A DNA stretch of 7,839 nt. It comes from Chlamydiota bacterium. Lineage in GTDB: Bacteria; Chlamydiota; Chlamydiia; Chlamydiales; Rhabdochlamydiaceae. The stretch spans positions 1 to 7,839 of the forward strand of contig DAIEPN010000183.1 of NCBI GenBank assembly GCA_027348355.1, written 5' to 3'. The notes beneath the pieces were generated by a model. The model was not told where the DNA came from. It saw only the letters and a list, made by a program, of their open reading frames with translations, and searched no databases. Shown one piece after another: positions 6,182-7,839 of the stretch. The position numbers and the translations under genes were made by a program. Positions within the stretch are counted from its first letter, which is position 1. Every line of letters starts with the position of its first letter.

Positions 6182-6211
6182 ATAGTAAGCCAAGCCTCTG
6201 TTTTTTCACAA
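6182..6211 (-). promoter_or_regulatory. Weak candidate promoter of rpsD
   Basis: On the minus strand, the -35 TTGTGA (plus 6206-6211) and the -10 TACTAT (plus 6182-6187) have an 18-bp spacer. Each hexamer matches 4 of 6 consensus bases. An rpsD promoter must lie in this intergenic region because the neighbour is divergent, but this exact pair is only the best one seen. Confidence 0.3.
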
Positions 6212-6220
6212 GAAGGAATT

Positions 6221-6230
6221 TTACATGTAA
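6221..6230. repeat. 10-bp palindrome between divergent promoters
   Basis: TTACATGTAA is a perfect palindrome centred between the candidate -35 elements of rpsD (6206-6211) and trhO (6240-6245). The position would suit a shared regulator, but a 10-bp palindrome in A+T-rich DNA can be chance. Confidence 0.3.
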
Positions 6231-6239
6231 GTCTTTTCC

Positions 6240-6269
6240 TTGCAGGAGATTTAGAAAATAGGGTATAAC
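6240..6269 (+). promoter_or_regulatory. Candidate promoter of trhO
   Basis: The -35 TTGCAG (6240-6245) and the -10 TATAAC (6264-6269) have an 18-bp spacer; the -10 matches 5 of 6 bases. The start would be near 6276, leaving a leader of about 29 bases. That leader has no Shine-Dalgarno at a usable distance from ATG 6305; the nearest GGGA, at 6284-6287, is 17 bases away. Confidence 0.45.
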
Positions 6270-6304
6270 TCTAGGGAATTTTTGGGAATAATTATAAAAA
6301 TTGT

Positions 6305-7258
6305 ATGGAATCTGAAAAAAAATATTTTGTTTTAGCATATTACCACTTCACTTCTATAGAAGACCCTAAACAAGAGGTGAAGAAGCATCAAATTTTTTTT
6401 GAAAATCGTGATGTGACTTGTCGTATTTACCTTTCTAAAGAGGGGATTAATGGGCAGATGAGTGCATTTTTTGAAGATGCCAACGATTATATGAACTGGC
6501 TGCGAAGCGATCCAAGATTTGCAGATGTTGTTTTTAAAATTCATTTTTACCATGAACAAGTATTTCCTCGTATTACCGTCAAAGTGAGAGAGCAGCTTGT
6601 GGCCTTAGATGCTGAAGTGGATATGGCTTATACAGGAGAGCATGTTTCTCCTCAAAGGTGGAAGGAAATGCTCGAAGAGCGTGATCAAAACACCCTTCTT
6701 TTAGATGTACGTAATGATTATGAATGGGAAGTGGGTCATTTTGAAGGGTCAACGCTTCCTGAATTGAACACATTTCGAGAATTCCCAAGTTATGCAAAAA
6801 ACCTTAAAAACACACATGATCCTAAAAAGACAAAGGTTATGATGTGCTGTACAGGAGGAATTCGCTGCGAGCTTTATTCAGCTCTGCTCAAGAAAGAAGG
6901 ATTTGAGAATGTTTTCCAACTTGATGGCGGTATTATAAACTATGGATTGCAAGAAGGCACAAAGCACTGGAAAGGGAAGCTCTTCGTTTTCGATGACCGT
7001 CTTACAGTACCCATTAGCGAAAATGAGCCTACTGAACTGATTAGCCATTGTACTCACTGCGGAATAGAGACAGATCTTTACTATAATTGTGCAAATATGG
7101 ATTGTAACGAGCTTTTTCTCTCGTGCCCCTCTTGTGCGAAGGAAAAGCAGGGTTGTTGTTGCGTAAGTTGTATAGAGGCTCCTCGAGTAAGAAAATTCCA
7201 AGAATCTACAAGGCCTAAGCCTTTTCGTAGGCTGTCTGAATGTAAGGAAAATTCTTAA
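6305..7258 (+). CDS. trhO: tRNA uridine(34) 5-hydroxylase TrhO (YceA), rhodanese family
   Basis: TrhO installs the oxygen-dependent 5-hydroxyl on U34 of a set of tRNAs, the precursor of 5-oxyacetyl- or methoxyuridine, and acts in the cytoplasm. The 317-aa chain has the N-terminal acylphosphatase-like UPF0176 domain, with the signature CRIYLSKEGINGQMS (about residues 39-53). A rhodanese domain follows: LLLDVRNDYEWEVGHFEGS, then the active-site loop CTGGIRCE with catalytic Cys182 and Cys188, then FQLDGGIINY. The C-terminal region has at least ten cysteines from Cys249 onward, starting with CTHC and including CPSC, CCC and SC; this looks like a zinc-binding element and is usual for the family. 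The start MESEKKYFVLAYYHF fits family N-termini. Earlier annotations call it yceA or a rhodanese-like protein. It diverges from rpsD, matching the order I recall in Chlamydia. Confidence 0.93.
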   Translation: MESEKKYFVLAYYHFTSIEDPKQEVKKHQIFFENRDVTCRIYLSKEGINGQMSAFFEDANDYMNWLRSDPRFADVVFKIHFYHEQVFPRITVKVREQLVALDAEVDMAYTGEHVSPQRWKEMLEERDQNTLLLDVRNDYEWEVGHFEGSTLPELNTFREFPSYAKNLKNTHDPKKTKVMMCCTGGIRCELYSALLKKEGFENVFQLDGGIINYGLQEGTKHWKGKLFVFDDRLTVPISENEPTELISHCTHCGIETDLYYNCANMDCNELFLSCPSCAKEKQGCCCVSCIEAPRVRKFQESTRPKPFRRLSECKENS

Positions 7259-7403
7259 ATAAAACACTGTTCAGCAATTCAATTTAATATTTAATATTAT
7301 TTTTTTATTATTAATATCTATGATTTGTTAAAATATATGTTTATAATTGACTTATAACTATTTATAATTTAAAATTATTGTTTATTTTTAAAATTATATA
7401 ATT
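7259..7403. other. Extremely A+T-rich intergenic region
   Basis: This 145-bp gap is almost all A and T, with the few G/C bases mostly in its first 25 bp. It contains runs such as TTTAATATTTAATATT and a T8-like tract near 7300. No clear terminator for trhO is seen; the pairings possible are all A/T. Such DNA is likely to be bent or easily melted and could bind nucleoid proteins. It holds the candidate promoter of the next gene. Confidence 0.6.
7347..7375 (+). promoter_or_regulatory. Candidate promoter of the 3' unknown gene
   Basis: The -35 TTGACT (7347-7352) and the -10 TAAAAT (7370-7375) have a 17-bp spacer, each matching 5 of 6 consensus bases. The start would be near 7382, about 22 bases before ATG 7404. 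Because the surrounding DNA is nearly pure A+T, -10-like hexamers are common here, so the -35 and spacing carry most of the weight. Confidence 0.45.
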
Positions 7404-7839
7404 ATGAGTTCCGGTCTTAATTTACAAGTTTTGCATGAGGGCGTTGTAGGCCCGTTGCCAAATCTCGAATCTACACCTCGGCTAGAACCTTCTGAACAAA
7501 TCGAAGTCTTTTCCATTGTATTAGAAAGAGTTGATTTACAGGACGCAAAAACTATTCTCGTAGAGAGAGCTGCTCGCTTTGTGGAGCTTAATGTTTTTCA
7601 TAGATCCTTGAGTTCCATACCTCTTATTTCATTTTGCCATATCCAAATTGATATTTGGATTAGGAGATATAAAGATTTTTTTGAAGGCGAAGGGGTATCC
7701 TTACGTTTACAAAGTCTATCGGCGCTGCAAGCATGGAATAATCAAAATAAATTTGATGATCTAGTCAAAGCTTTAGAACAAATTCAGCAGGTGATTTCGC
7801 GGATTTTAGAAGACAGTAAATTAATAAAAGATATTGAAA
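7404..7839 (+). CDS. Unrecognised protein, 3'-truncated by the window edge
   Basis: An open frame runs from ATG 7404 to the window end without a stop: 145 codons plus one base. I do not recognise the family. The first 30 or so residues (MSSGLNLQVLHEGVVGPLPN, then LESTPRLEPSEQ) are Gly/Pro/Ser-rich and look flexible. From about residue 32 the sequence appears mainly helical and charged, with a hydrophobic-aromatic stretch SSIPLISFCHIQIDIWIRRY near 77-96. Amphipathic helices such as FDDLVKALEQIQQVISRIL follow and could form a coiled coil. There is no signal peptide and no clear transmembrane segment. No Shine-Dalgarno precedes ATG. Base composition returns to that of its neighbours at the ATG, supporting coding. 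A flexible N-terminus before a helical body is common in chlamydial type III-secreted proteins, but that is not evidence of secretion. Confidence 0.7.
   Translation, partial: MSSGLNLQVLHEGVVGPLPNLESTPRLEPSEQIEVFSIVLERVDLQDAKTILVERAARFVELNVFHRSLSSIPLISFCHIQIDIWIRRYKDFFEGEGVSLRLQSLSALQAWNNQNKFDDLVKALEQIQQVISRILEDSKLIKDIE

Noticed and set aside
7208..7233. AGGC/GCCT inverted repeats near the trhO 3' end
   Set aside because: They lie inside the trhO coding sequence with only 4-5 bp stems and no T-run.
7287..7317. Hairpin ATATT(T)AATA/TATTAATAT as the trhO terminator
   Set aside because: All pairs are A/T with a bulge and a 12-base loop; expected by chance in this composition.
1..7839. tRNA, rRNA, CRISPR, insertion sequence or phage signatures
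   Set aside because: No cloverleaf, long direct-repeat array, transposase motif or terminal inverted repeat was seen on either strand.

Overview
The window is A+T-rich and reads as chromosomal DNA of a chlamydia-like bacterium, probably an environmental (non-Chlamydiaceae) member of the Chlamydiales. The main reasons are the adjacency nfo–rpsD–yceA/trhO, which I recall as adjacent genes in Chlamydia trachomatis, and an unusually short HemA (344 aa) of the chlamydial type. A standalone asparaginyl-tRNA synthetase, which as I recall Chlamydiaceae lack (they amidate Asp-tRNA with GatCAB), argues for an environmental lineage. No database search was possible, so the lineage is inference.

Layout. 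Positions 1-384 (+) hold the 3' part of recX, cut by the window edge. Positions 522-1958 (+) hold a compact sulfur-transport module: an ArsR-family repressor with a candidate self-operator overlapping its promoter, followed by two half-size YeeE/YedE permeases, like the pigS–pmpA–pmpB arrangement of Serratia. Positions 2082-3116 (+) hold hemA with its own promoter. hemA converges with, and overlaps by 41 bp, the 3' end of asnS on the minus strand. nfo and asnS (minus strand, 15-bp gap) form an operon with a good promoter at 5385-5413. Upstream of that, rpsD (minus strand) ends in a strong terminator at 5454-5484. rpsD and trhO diverge from a 175-bp intergenic region with a candidate promoter for each. 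After trhO comes a 145-bp extremely A+T-rich stretch, then the start of an unrecognised gene (7404 to beyond the window end).

Function. Most of the window is housekeeping: DNA repair (recX, nfo), translation (asnS, rpsD, trhO) and the first committed step of tetrapyrrole synthesis (hemA). The accessory part is the arsR–pmpA–pmpB module. Its regulator carries two cysteines suited to thiol/persulfide sensing, and its 28-bp near-perfect dyad sits directly against the ATG at 550. That geometry predicts an autoregulated, possibly leaderless transcript. The module and the unknown 3' gene are the parts most worth following up. No tRNA, rRNA, CRISPR array, insertion sequence or long repeat was seen, and no gene-free stretch exceeds 300 bases.
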